A DNA stretch of 34,072 nucleotides. Origin: an uncultured Collinsella sp. (GTDB lineage: Bacteria; Actinomycetota; Coriobacteriia; Coriobacteriales; Coriobacteriaceae). How positions within the stretch are numbered: the first letter of the stretch is position 1; the number at the start of each line of letters is the position of its first letter. The stretch covers positions 1-34,072 of the forward strand of contig CABUBH010000021.1 of NCBI GenBank assembly GCA_902489775.1. The letters run 5' to 3'. The position numbers were made by a program, and so were the translations under genes. A model generated the notes under the pieces. That model searched no databases. It was not told the DNA's origin and saw nothing but the letters and a program-made list of their open reading frames with translations. Shown in pieces: positions 7,003-14,726 of this stretch.

Positions 7003-7866
7003 CTAGAAACGGTTGCCGCGGAAGCCGCCACCGTTGCGGCCGCCACGGTCGCCACCGCGACCGCCGCGGTCGTTACCACGGTTGCCGCCGAAGCCACCAC
7101 GGTTGCCACCGCGATCGCCATAGCCACCACGGTTGCCGCCAAAGCCGCCGCGACCGCCACGGTCGCCGCCACGGTCACCAAAGCCGCCACGGCCGCCACG
7201 ATCGCCACCGCGACCGCCACGGTCGCCGCCACGGCCACCACGGTCGTCACGGCCGCCGCGAGGACCGCGATCCTCGTCCAGGCCCATGGCGACGAGCGGA
7301 GCGATAACCTTATCGAGAGCGGCCATCAGCTCGGTGGCCTCCTCGTAAGAAAGCTCGGGCAGGAGCTTCTCCTTCTTGTTGGCAAGCTCGACCAGGCCCT
7401 CAGCGGCATCCTCGGCGGCGAAGACAACAATCTTGCGCATATCGCCCTCGGCATCGTCGATGCGGCCGACCAGATCGGCAGCCTCGGCCTCGGCCATCAG
7501 ACCATCGAGCTCACGAAGGCGCATGCCCAGCAGGTCGGACATTTCCTTCTGCTCCATCTTGGGCTTGAGGTCAAGGAGCTTAATGGCGCGCTCGATGTTC
7601 GCCATGCGCTCGGCCTTGGCCTCCTCCTCCTTGGAAATAGCAAAGCGACGGCTACGCAGCAGGCGAGCGGCCTTCTGCATCTTGTCCATCAGCTCTTCGT
7701 CATCGTAATCAGCGGCGGCCTCGACAACCTCGGCCTCCTCCTCGGCGGAAACCTCGTCAGCAGCCTCAACCTCAGCAGCTTCGGTCTCCACGGTCTCGAC
7801 TGCCTCAACCTCGGCAGCCATGGTCTCGTTCTCGGTCTCGTTCATGATCTCTTCGTTCTCAGACAT
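7003..7866 (-). CDS. MarR-like winged-helix protein with acidic head and RGG-rich tail
   Basis: 287 residues in three parts. Residues 1-60 are very acidic (Glu/Ala repeats). Residues 63-198 resemble a MarR winged helix: a helical lead-in, an HTH-like stretch (MEQKEMSDLLGMRLRELD, 104-121), and a wing containing DDAEGDMRKIVVF (137-149), which corresponds to the D-x-R/K wing of MarR. Residues 200-287 are a low-complexity tail of RGG/DRGG/GGFG repeats ending GFRGNRF. RGG tails bind RNA and drive self-association in other proteins; here that is inference. The ATG at 7866 is preceded by AAGGAGTCT. The gene is monocistronic, divergent from the deformylase gene and faces hairpin elements downstream. 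A role as an RNA- or DNA-binding regulator is plausible, but the ligand and targets are unknown. An intrinsically disordered ribosome-associated factor is an alternative. Confidence 0.8.
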   Translation of the reverse strand: MSENEEIMNETENETMAAEVEAVETVETEAAEVEAADEVSAEEEAEVVEAAADYDDEELMDKMQKAARLLRSRRFAISKEEEAKAERMANIERAIKLLDLKPKMEQKEMSDLLGMRLRELDGLMAEAEAADLVGRIDDAEGDMRKIVVFAAEDAAEGLVELANKKEKLLPELSYEEATELMAALDKVIAPLVAMGLDEDRGPRGGRDDRGGRGGDRGGRGGDRGGRGGFGDRGGDRGGRGGFGGNRGGYGDRGGNRGGFGGNRGNDRGGRGGDRGGRNGGGFRGNRF

Positions 7867-8023
7867 GAGACTCCTTCTTGGCCCTCTCGGGCATCATCGC
7901 CCCATTCGCGGGGCCCGTCGCGCACTCTTTGCGCTTTATACATTCATGCCTCTCGGCAAAACGTCCATTAGTTTATGGTGTCGCCATCCAATCTAGCTGC
8001 AGAATCTATGTGCACACATTAAT

Positions 8024-8043
8024 GCGACATGTCGCGGTATCAT
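8024..8043 (+). promoter_or_regulatory. Palindrome and possible -10 box before the deformylase gene
   Basis: GCGACATGTCGC (8024-8035) is a perfect 12-base palindrome. TATCAT (8038-8043), two bases later, could be the -10 hexamer of the plus-strand gene starting at 8081. No good -35 is visible, so the promoter is tentative; the palindrome may be an operator overlapping it. Confidence 0.3.
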
Positions 8044-8080
8044 GGCCTGAACCAATCATGTCCACCTTAAGGAGCCCGCC

Positions 8081-8491
8081 ATGATCAAACCCATCATGAA
8101 ATCCGAGTTCTTTTTGCGCCTGCCTTCCGAAGACGCGGGCCCCGATGACGCCGTGACCGGGCAGGACCTCCTGGATACGCTCCATGAGCATGAGCACGAG
8201 TGCGTGGGCCTCGCCGCCAATATGATTGGCGTGCGCAAACGCATCATCTGCGTAAAGGACGACAACAGGGCGCTCCTGATGTACAACCCTCAAATTCTTG
8301 AGCAGGTCAATGCCTATCAGACGAGCGAAGGATGCCTTTCGCTGGTTGGAGAGCGCCCCTGTACCCGTTATCGCCGCATTAAGGTGGAGTATCTGGACGA
8401 GAACTTCGTGCACCGCATCAAGAACTTCTCGGGCTACACCGCCGAGATCATCCAACACGAAATCGACCATTGCAACGGGATTGTTATTTAG
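8081..8491 (+). CDS. Peptide deformylase, small subfamily
   Basis: 136-residue metal enzyme expected to remove the formyl group from nascent N-terminal fMet. The metal-site motifs are intact: EGCLS (C85) and HEIDH (H126, E127, H130). Motif 1 reads CVGLAANMIG (41-50), where the usual catalytic Gln position is Met; as far as I recall this variant is common to a subfamily of short clostridial and streptococcal deformylases, so activity is not excluded. The protein ends six residues after the HEIDH motif, shorter than the 150-190 residues of Def proper. AAGGAG lies six bases before the ATG. It is the better-preserved of two deformylase-like genes in this window. Confidence 0.88.
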   Translation: MIKPIMKSEFFLRLPSEDAGPDDAVTGQDLLDTLHEHEHECVGLAANMIGVRKRIICVKDDNRALLMYNPQILEQVNAYQTSEGCLSLVGERPCTRYRRIKVEYLDENFVHRIKNFSGYTAEIIQHEIDHCNGIVI

Positions 8492-8504
8492 TTCAAGAAC
8501 GCCA

Positions 8505-8610
8505 CGTGGGACAAAATAATCAGTAGTTCTTGTCCCAGGGTCGCCTGCGGCAACAAACTCGATACTTCTTTCGAACCTGGGACAAGAACTACTGATTATT
8601 TTGTCCCACG
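8505..8610. repeat. Very long perfect inverted repeat (35-bp arms), nested
   Basis: The left arm 8505-8539 (starting CGTGGGACAAAATAATC) is exactly complementary to 8576-8610, with a 36-base spacer. Each arm is itself bounded by an eight-base inverted repeat, TGGGACAA ... TTGTCCCA, so the element is two small palindromic units in opposite orientation, like a BIME made of two REP units. It lies 13 bases after the deformylase stop and before the terminator of the convergent aminotransferase gene. No transposase is nearby. Confidence 0.88.
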
Positions 8611-8623
8611 CCCAACGGGTCCA

Positions 8624-8662
8624 CAAAAAAGCTCCCTGCAGCAAAACAACTGCAGGGAGCTT
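8624..8662 (-). terminator. Intrinsic terminator of the XRE-AlaA gene
   Basis: On the minus strand a hairpin with 13-base perfect arms (AAGCTCCCTGCAG and its complement, eight-base loop) runs directly into TTTTTT. It lies 26 bases beyond the aminotransferase stop codon. Confidence 0.9.
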
Positions 8663-8687
8663 CTCATAGTGCGGAGCTTCTATCCCA

Positions 8688-10208
8688 CTAGCTCTGGCGG
8701 TAGTGATCGAAGAAGTCGGCGAGGTCTTCGAGGGACTCTTTGAGCACTTCCATGCGCGGCAGGTACACGATACGGAAGTGGTCGGGCTCAGCCCAGTTAA
8801 AGCCGCCGCCGCGCGTGATCAGGATCTTCTTCTCGTGCAGCAGGTCAAGGGCGAACTGCTCGTCATCGGTGATGTTGAACTTCTTCACATCCATCTTGGG
8901 GAAGATGTAGAACGCCGCGCGCGGCTTAACCACCGAGATGCCGTCAATCTTGTTGAGCGCCTCATACACAAAGTTGCGCTGCTCGTAGACGCGGCCGCCG
9001 GGACGGATGTAGTCGTTAACGGACTGATGACCACCGAGTGCCGTCTGAACGATCGACTGAGCCGGCACGTTGGAGCACAGGCGCATGTTGGAGAGCATGT
9101 TAATGCCCATGATGAAGTCGCTCATGCAGCGCTGGTTGCCCGAAAGCACCATCCAGCCAATACGATAGCCCGCGATCATGTGCGACTTGGAAAGGCCGCT
9201 AAAGGTGACGCAGGGCAGATCAGGAGCGAGCGAGGCAATCGAGACGTGCTCGTAACCGTCCATGCACAGGCGGTCGTAGATCTCATCGGCAAAGATCATC
9301 AGCTGATGCCTGCGTGCAACCTCGACGATGCCCTCGAGCACCTCGCGCGGATAGACGGAACCCGTGGGGTTGTTGGGGTTGATGATGACGAGGGCTTTGG
9401 TCGCGCTCGTGATCTTGGACTCCATATCCTCCAGGTCGGGATACCAATCCGCCTGCTCATCGCACAGATAGTGCACGGGATGACCGCCGGCAAGGGTTGC
9501 GCACGCCGTCCAGAGCGGATAGTCGGGGCTGGGGATCAGAATCTCGTCGCCGTTGTCGAGCAGCGCGTTCATCGAAAGCTGAATGAGCTCGGATACGCCG
9601 TTGCCTGTGTAGATATGCTCCATCTGAACGTTGGGCAAGCCCTTGATCTGCGAATACTGCATGATCGCCTTGCGCGCGGAGAACAGGCCACGCGAGTTGG
9701 AATAGCCTTCGCAGTCGGGCAGCTGCTGGCGCATGTCCTTGATGACCTCATCGGGCGTGCGGAAACCGAAGGGCGCCGGGTTGCCGATATTGAGCTTGAG
9801 GATGCGCTCGCCCTCGTCCTCCATACGGGCGGCCTCGTCGACGACGGGACCGCGCACGTCATACAGGACGTTATCGAGCTTGGTGGATTTAGAAAAAGTA
9901 CGCATGGTGGTGCTCCTTGCAATTTGAGCTGAGGGATGGTGTTCGGGCTTGGAATCGTTGCGGGGCGATGATGTCTCGCCTTGATCGGCGTCACCGGCGA
10001 GCAGCCAGGTAACATCGACCTCCAAAATACGGGCGAGCAGCTCTGCCACATCGCGCCGCGGGATCGTCTTGCCGCTCACATATTGGCTCATCTGACTCTT
10101 GCCGAGTTTTTTGCCGAGCATCTCCGATGCACGAATCACGTCCGACTGTCGAACGTCGCGATCGGACATAGCCTGTCGCAGGCGATCGCTAAACGTCTCT
10201 TGGGCCAC
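8688..10208 (-). CDS. XRE-family HTH fused to alanine aminotransferase (AlaA-like)
   Basis: 506-residue fusion. Residues 1-101 hold an XRE-type helix-turn-helix (about 6-75) and a polar linker. The remaining 405 residues are a complete fold-type I aminotransferase, the same length as E. coli AlaA, with INPNNPTG (173-182 of that part) and the PLP Lys in SGLSKSHMIAGYRIG (K240 of that part). The likely reaction is pyruvate plus glutamate to alanine plus 2-oxoglutarate. The start is GTG at 10208 with AAGGAGG before it; the frame continues to an earlier ATG without a ribosome site. An internal ATG at 9905 has its own AAGGAG (9913-9918), so a separate enzyme may also be made. GTTCAATTT repeats upstream suggest autoregulation by the HTH domain. 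Confidence 0.88.
   Translation of the reverse strand: MAQETFSDRLRQAMSDRDVRQSDVIRASEMLGKKLGKSQMSQYVSGKTIPRRDVAELLARILEVDVTWLLAGDADQGETSSPRNDSKPEHHPSAQIARSTTMRTFSKSTKLDNVLYDVRGPVVDEAARMEDEGERILKLNIGNPAPFGFRTPDEVIKDMRQQLPDCEGYSNSRGLFSARKAIMQYSQIKGLPNVQMEHIYTGNGVSELIQLSMNALLDNGDEILIPSPDYPLWTACATLAGGHPVHYLCDEQADWYPDLEDMESKITSATKALVIINPNNPTGSVYPREVLEGIVEVARRHQLMIFADEIYDRLCMDGYEHVSIASLAPDLPCVTFSGLSKSHMIAGYRIGWMVLSGNQRCMSDFIMGINMLSNMRLCSNVPAQSIVQTALGGHQSVNDYIRPGGRVYEQRNFVYEALNKIDGISVVKPRAAFYIFPKMDVKKFNITDDEQFALDLLHEKKILITRGGGFNWAEPDHFRIVYLPRMEVLKESLEDLADFFDHYRQS
9903..9918 (-). promoter_or_regulatory. Internal ribosome site and start codon inside the fusion gene
   Basis: Minus-strand AAGGAG (9913-9918) stands seven bases before an in-frame ATG (9905-9903) that coincides with the normal N-terminus of AlaA (MRTFSKSTK). 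This spacing is ideal for initiation, so a 405-residue aminotransferase could be translated separately from the 506-residue fusion. Confidence 0.65.
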
Positions 10209-10228
10209 TAGAACCTCCTTGCTGGCAA

Positions 10229-10311
10229 AGTTCAATTTATAGAACACGAATTGAACCGAAGTTCAATTTAGCAAGCAGTATAGCGCGGCACCTCATTTGA
10301 AAGTTCAATTT
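10229..10311 (-). promoter_or_regulatory. Operator cluster and promoter of the XRE-AlaA gene
   Basis: AGTTCAATTT occurs at 10229-10238, 10260-10269 and 10302-10311, with an inverted copy AATTGAAC at 10249-10256. The pair 10249-10268 forms a dyad AATTGAAC-CGAA-GTTCAATT. The minus-strand -10 box TATACT is at 10282-10277, between the sites. The arrangement fits a repressor that covers its own promoter, most simply the XRE domain encoded by this gene. Confidence 0.65.
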
Positions 10312-10371
10312 CAAAAATAAAATGAGCCAAACCTCGAGATTTATCCCAAAGCGACAACGGTGTGCGCTCAT

Positions 10372-11229
10372 TTAGAGGTATTCAAGGAATCGAGCGGCGG
10401 CAAGCGAAACATCGGCCGTTCGATATATGGCGTTGATCTGCCGATGAGGATGTCCCTCGAGCGGACGCACGGCAACATCGAACTGACAGCGACGCAAGAT
10501 GAGCGCGGGAAGAATGCTAACGCCCAGGCCGTCCTCGACCATAGCCATAATCGCATAGTCATCCCAGGTCGACAGCTTGGAGCGCGCCGTCAGGCCCGCG
10601 CGGCGAAACAGCGGCGTAATCTCGTCGTCGCTACCGCGTTCCAGCAGGATAAACTGCTCGTTGGCCAAATCGGCAAGGGAAACGACCTCCGCGGTGGCAA
10701 GCGAGGAGTCCGCTGGCACCACGGCCATCAGCTCGTCTTGCACCAACGGTCGCGACGCCACGCCGGCGCCGCGTGGCTCGCGCGGAATAAAGCCCAGGTC
10801 GCAGCGACCTTCCGCCACCCATTGTTCAATCTCTGAGTAATCGCCCATCAGCAACTCATAATCGACGTCCGGATGATCGGCGCGAAAGCGCGCAATCACC
10901 GGCGGCAGCACGTGGGTCGCCACACTCGAAAACGTACCGATGCAGATTTTGCCGCGCATGAGTCCACGCATCTCATCCACCCGTCGCTGCAAGCGAGTGA
11001 ATTCCTCGCAGAGCGCCTCGACAGCCGGCATGACCTGCCGCCCGTCGGCAGAAAGAGCCACGCCCTCGCGACTGCGGTCGAGCACCTTAAAACCCCAGTC
11101 GGCCTCAAGATCGGCCACCATACGGCTCACGCCCGACTGCGAATAGCTCAGGCGCTCGGCAGCACGCGTAAAGCTTCCGGCGCGCACCGTCTCCAGCAGC
11201 ACCTGCATCTTTTGGATATTGGTCTCCAC
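10372..11229 (-). CDS. LysR-family transcriptional regulator
   Basis: 285-residue LysR-type regulator: an N-terminal winged HTH (FTRAAERLSYSQSGVSRMVADLE within the first 50 residues) followed by a periplasmic-binding-protein-like effector domain. It is divergent from an EamA transporter gene across a short gap that contains a LysR-type dyad, so it probably controls that exporter in response to a small molecule. The start is uncertain. GTG at 11229 has a G-rich ribosome site (AGGGTGGGG), while an ATG seven codons earlier (11250) has none. A consensus -10 TATAAT on this strand (11280-11275) lies about 46 bases upstream of the GTG. Confidence 0.88.
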   Translation of the reverse strand: METNIQKMQVLLETVRAGSFTRAAERLSYSQSGVSRMVADLEADWGFKVLDRSREGVALSADGRQVMPAVEALCEEFTRLQRRVDEMRGLMRGKICIGTFSSVATHVLPPVIARFRADHPDVDYELLMGDYSEIEQWVAEGRCDLGFIPREPRGAGVASRPLVQDELMAVVPADSSLATAEVVSLADLANEQFILLERGSDDEITPLFRRAGLTARSKLSTWDDYAIMAMVEDGLGVSILPALILRRCQFDVAVRPLEGHPHRQINAIYRTADVSLAAARFLEYL

Positions 11230-11302
11230 GGCACGTCCCCACCCTTGCATGAGTTTTTGTCATGTTTTCCATGCATTATATTCGCTTTTCTTCTAAAGCC
11301 AG

Positions 11303-11317
11303 TTCACCCATAGTGAA
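11303..11317. promoter_or_regulatory. LysR-type binding site
   Basis: TTCAC-CCATA-GTGAA is a perfect interrupted dyad of the T-N11-A class in the 118-bp divergent gap between the lysR-type gene and the EamA gene. It lies upstream of both promoters, as expected for a LysR regulator controlling a divergent target. Confidence 0.6.
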
Positions 11318-11347
11318 GTTGCTCGGATATAGAGGGGATGTCAGCGC

Positions 11348-12259
11348 ATGAACAACGGTCTGTTTACGTACTTAGCAGCATTGCTATTGTTTGGCTCCAA
11401 CGGCATCATCGCCGCTGCCATCGCACTGCCGAGCTCCGATATCGTGCTACTACGCACGTTTTTGGGCGCACTCTCGCTTGTCACCATCCTCGCCATCACC
11501 CAACGCCATAAGTTGCAGGCGCCATCTCGCCCCCGCGAAGCCGCAGCCCTCCTCCTCTCGGGAGCCGCGCTGGGCGCCAGCTGGATTTTTCTGTTCCGCG
11601 CCTACCAGACGATCGGCGTCGGCGTATCCTCGCTGCTGTACTACTGCGGCCCCATCATTGTCATGGCGCTCTCCCCGCTCATCTTTGGCGAAAAGCTGAC
11701 CGGCGGCAAAATCGCCGGCTTTGTCGCCGTCGCCTGCGGTGCTTTTCTCATTGCAGCGCAAGGTCTAGGCGGCAATATGCCCATTGCGGGCATCGTCTGT
11801 GGAATCGCCTCGGCCTTCTGCTATGCATTGATGGTCATCGCTAGCAAGGGTGCGCCGCACATCGAGGGCCTCGAGAACTCCGCGCTCCAGGTGAGCGCCG
11901 CCTTTGTGACCGCGCTGGTCCTCACGCTCGTCACCCAAGGCGCCCCCTCGTTCCTCTCCCCCAGCATTGCCGCCGGCATCGATTGGCGCGCCGTTGCCAT
12001 GCTCGGCATTGTCAACACCGGACTCGGTTGTCTGCTCTACTTTAGCGCCGTCGCCAAGCTGCCCGTCCAGACCGTCGCCGTCGTCGGCTACCTTGAGCCG
12101 CTTTCGGCGGTCGTGTTCTCGGCCGTCCTTTTGGGCGAAGCCATAACACCGGTCCGCCTGATGGGTGCCGCACTTATCATCGGCGGTGCGATCTTTTGCG
12201 AGCTCGCCGGCAAGCGCGCAAACGCCAAGGCTAGCATCGCCCAGACAGCACGCGCCTAA
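11348..12259 (+). CDS. EamA/DMT-family membrane transporter
   Basis: 303-residue inner-membrane protein with ten predicted hydrophobic segments in two EamA repeats, typical of the drug/metabolite transporter superfamily (metabolite exporters such as RhaT/YdcZ relatives). The second repeat carries the conserved glycine/proline-rich end (GYLEPLSAVVFSAVLLGEAITPVRLMGAALIIGGA). GAGGGG lies 12 bases before the ATG. The divergent LysR regulator and the dyad between them suggest inducible export of an amino acid or related metabolite; the substrate cannot be read. Confidence 0.9.
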   Translation: MNNGLFTYLAALLLFGSNGIIAAAIALPSSDIVLLRTFLGALSLVTILAITQRHKLQAPSRPREAAALLLSGAALGASWIFLFRAYQTIGVGVSSLLYYCGPIIVMALSPLIFGEKLTGGKIAGFVAVACGAFLIAAQGLGGNMPIAGIVCGIASAFCYALMVIASKGAPHIEGLENSALQVSAAFVTALVLTLVTQGAPSFLSPSIAAGIDWRAVAMLGIVNTGLGCLLYFSAVAKLPVQTVAVVGYLEPLSAVVFSAVLLGEAITPVRLMGAALIIGGAIFCELAGKRANAKASIAQTARA

Positions 12260-12293
12260 CAGCCCCTGCTTTGAAATGCTACCCGCGTATATA

Positions 12294-12317
12294 AATAATC
12301 CCCAGCTGGGGATTATT
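12294..12317. terminator. Palindromic terminator after the EamA gene
   Basis: A 24-base perfect palindrome with 12-base arms, AATAATCCCCAG and its complement. It folds with an AGCT apex and ends in ATTATTGTCT on the plus strand. It separates the EamA gene from the downstream kup gene. Confidence 0.6.
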
Positions 12318-12416
12318 GTCTAAAACACCTCGATGTGCCAAACTGCTCTTATATGTATAAAGATGGCATAAAGGTCTACTGCTCTTGGCAGAGGCCGGAT
12401 GTCCAAGGGAGTCCAC

Positions 12417-14645
12417 GTGGCACACAACGAACTGGAGGCAAGCCTCCAAGACCAGCGTAGTCAAGGCGGGCATGGAGCCATTCCCCTCTCCGCTGGCATG
12501 CTGCTCGTTACGCTCGGCGTCGTCTATGGTGACATCGGCACGAGCCCCATGTACACCATGAAATCAATCGTCGCCAACAACGGCGGCATCGGCACCGTCA
12601 GTGAGGACATGATCCTGGGCGCGCTCTCGCTCGTCATCTGGACCATGACGCTCGTGACCACGGTCAAGTACGTGGTAATTGCCATGAAGGCCGACAACCA
12701 CAACGAAGGCGGCATCTTCGCCCTGTTCAGCCTCGTTCGCAAGGTGGCGCCGTGGCTGATTCTCCCCGCCATGATCGGCGGTGCGGCACTGCTTGCCGAC
12801 GGCATCCTCACCCCCGCCGTCACGGTTACCACGGCCATCGAGGGTCTGCGCACCATCGAATGGGGCCATGCGCTGCTGGGCGACGGCCAGACCAACGTCA
12901 TCATCATTACCATCATCATTATCTGCGGTCTGTTTGCCATGCAGCGCGCCGGCACCTCGTCAATCGGCAAACTGTTCGGCCCGCTTATGACGTTATGGTT
13001 CCTGTTCCTGGCGGGCGCCGGCCTGTTCAACACGCTCGGCAACCTGTCCATCCTGCGCGCGCTCAACCCCATCCGCGGCATCATGTTCCTGTTCTCGCCC
13101 ATCAACCATTCGGGCATCATGGTGCTCGGCTTTGTCTTCCTGTCGACGACCGGCGCCGAGGCGCTCTATTCGGACATGGGTCACGTGGGCAAGGCTAACA
13201 TTTACGCATCCTGGCCGTTCGTAAAGGCAGCGCTCATCCTTAACTATCTGGGTCAGGGCGCTTGGCTGCTCGCCAACAACTCCAATCCCCAGATGCTCGC
13301 GATGGACATCGTCAACCCGTTCTACATGATGCTTCCCGAGCCCCTGCGCCCCTTTGCCATCGTGCTTTCGGCCGTGGCGGCCATCATCGCCTCGCAGGCG
13401 CTCATCACCGGCTCGTTCTCGCTGGTATCCGAGGCCACGCGCCTCAACCTCATGCCGCACCTGCGCATCCACTACCCCAGCGACACCAAGGGCCAGCTCT
13501 ATATTCCGCTCGTCAACAACATCATGTGGGTCGGCTGTATCTTCATCGTGCTGCTGTTCCAAAACTCCGAGCGCATGGAGAGCGCCTACGGCCTCGCCAT
13601 TACCGTGACCATGCTCATGACCACGACGCTTTTGACGAGCTACATCGCCGGCATCCTCAAGCACAAGCTGGGTGCCTGCGTCTTCGCCCTGCTCTTTGGT
13701 GCCATTGAGCTGTGCTTCTTCGCTTCTTGCCTCACTATGTTCTTTGACGGCGGCTACGTCATGATCTTCCTGGCCGCACTGCTGTTTGGCCTTATGTATG
13801 TGTGGCGTCGCGGCACCGCCATCGAGCGCACGCAGACGATTCTGCTGCCCGTCTCCAAGTACATCGACCAACTCAATCGCCTGCGCAATGACGAGACCTA
13901 TCCCGTGCTTGCCGACAACCTGGTGTTCCTCACCAACAGCCCCGACCCGCTCACACTCGACCGCGACGTGCTCTATTCCATCCTGGATAAGCATCCCAAG
14001 CGCGCCAAGGCATACTGGTTCATCAACGTGCACGTTACCGACGAACCCTATACGCACGAGTATTCCGTCGAGACCTTTGGCACGGACTTTTTGTTCCGCG
14101 TGCGCCTGGACTTGGGCTTTAAGGTCAACCAGCGCGTTAATGCCTACCTGCGCCAAATCGTTGGCGACTTGATGGCATCGGGTGAGCTGCCGCCGCAGCA
14201 TCACACCTACTCCATCTACGAGACGCGCGGCAACGTGGGCGACTTCCGTTTTTGTATGCTGCGCAAGATGCTCGCCCCCGAAACGGACATCAACCGCAAT
14301 GACCACCGCGTGATGGCCATCAAGTACGCCGTCCGCCGCGCCTGCGGAAGCCCGGCACGCTGGTACGGTCTCGAGAACTCGGCCATCATCATCGAGTACG
14401 TGCCGCTGTTTGCCCGCATGCGCCCGGCCGTTAAGCTCGTGCGCACCCAAGTGCCGCTCGAGGTTCAGATCGAAGAGGCCGAAGAAATGGAAGTCGACAT
14501 CTTCTCGGACGACCTGGTCAACGGCAACGAAGCCGGTAAGAATATGAACGTCGATCCCACTGAGCTGCTCGAGAGCGTCGCCGATACGCCCGAACAGCAA
14601 CTCGACGGACTCGAGAGCACCCAGTTCAACGACGCCAACTTCTAA
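12417..14645 (+). CDS. kup: Kup-family potassium uptake transporter
   Basis: 742-residue low-affinity potassium/proton symporter. The N-terminal signature GVVYGDIGTSPMYTM and the EGGIFALFSLVR segment are characteristic of Kup. About 12 membrane segments fill the first 430 residues, and a soluble C-terminal domain of about 300 residues follows, ending in an acidic tail. The frame opens at ATG 12399, but GTG 12417 has AAGGGAG six bases before it and is the better start; the ATG would add six residues. It is monocistronic, with a terminator at 14668. No c-di-AMP riboswitch is evident in the 139-base leader region. Confidence 0.95.
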   Translation: MAHNELEASLQDQRSQGGHGAIPLSAGMLLVTLGVVYGDIGTSPMYTMKSIVANNGGIGTVSEDMILGALSLVIWTMTLVTTVKYVVIAMKADNHNEGGIFALFSLVRKVAPWLILPAMIGGAALLADGILTPAVTVTTAIEGLRTIEWGHALLGDGQTNVIIITIIIICGLFAMQRAGTSSIGKLFGPLMTLWFLFLAGAGLFNTLGNLSILRALNPIRGIMFLFSPINHSGIMVLGFVFLSTTGAEALYSDMGHVGKANIYASWPFVKAALILNYLGQGAWLLANNSNPQMLAMDIVNPFYMMLPEPLRPFAIVLSAVAAIIASQALITGSFSLVSEATRLNLMPHLRIHYPSDTKGQLYIPLVNNIMWVGCIFIVLLFQNSERMESAYGLAITVTMLMTTTLLTSYIAGILKHKLGACVFALLFGAIELCFFASCLTMFFDGGYVMIFLAALLFGLMYVWRRGTAIERTQTILLPVSKYIDQLNRLRNDETYPVLADNLVFLTNSPDPLTLDRDVLYSILDKHPKRAKAYWFINVHVTDEPYTHEYSVETFGTDFLFRVRLDLGFKVNQRVNAYLRQIVGDLMASGELPPQHHTYSIYETRGNVGDFRFCMLRKMLAPETDINRNDHRVMAIKYAVRRACGSPARWYGLENSAIIIEYVPLFARMRPAVKLVRTQVPLEVQIEEAEEMEVDIFSDDLVNGNEAGKNMNVDPTELLESVADTPEQQLDGLESTQFNDANF

Positions 14646-14667
14646 CACGCCACCAGCCATTGACGAC

Positions 14668-14707
14668 AACGGCCTCGCATCTCATAAGAGGTGCGAGGCC
14701 GTTTTAT
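14668..14707 (+). terminator. Intrinsic terminator of kup
   Basis: Hairpin with 16-base arms (AACGGCCTCGCATCTC and its complement with one mismatch) and an ATAA loop, followed by TTTTAT. It separates kup from the convergent choloylglycine hydrolase gene and may serve both. Confidence 0.9.
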
Positions 14708-14726
14708 GTCGCAACGGACCAGTGAG

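Noticed and set aside
7030..7265. Repeated CCACCGCGACCGCC-like DNA as an independent repeat element
   Set aside because: It is explained by the RGG codons of the protein encoded on the minus strand.
8703..9932. 409-codon plus-strand frame over the aminotransferase
   Set aside because: Antisense shadow of an unmistakable PLP enzyme; no ribosome site.
12993..14669. 558-codon minus-strand frame inside kup
   Set aside because: Shadow of the kup reading frame: composition is Gly/Asp/Val/His rich, no family match, no start signal.
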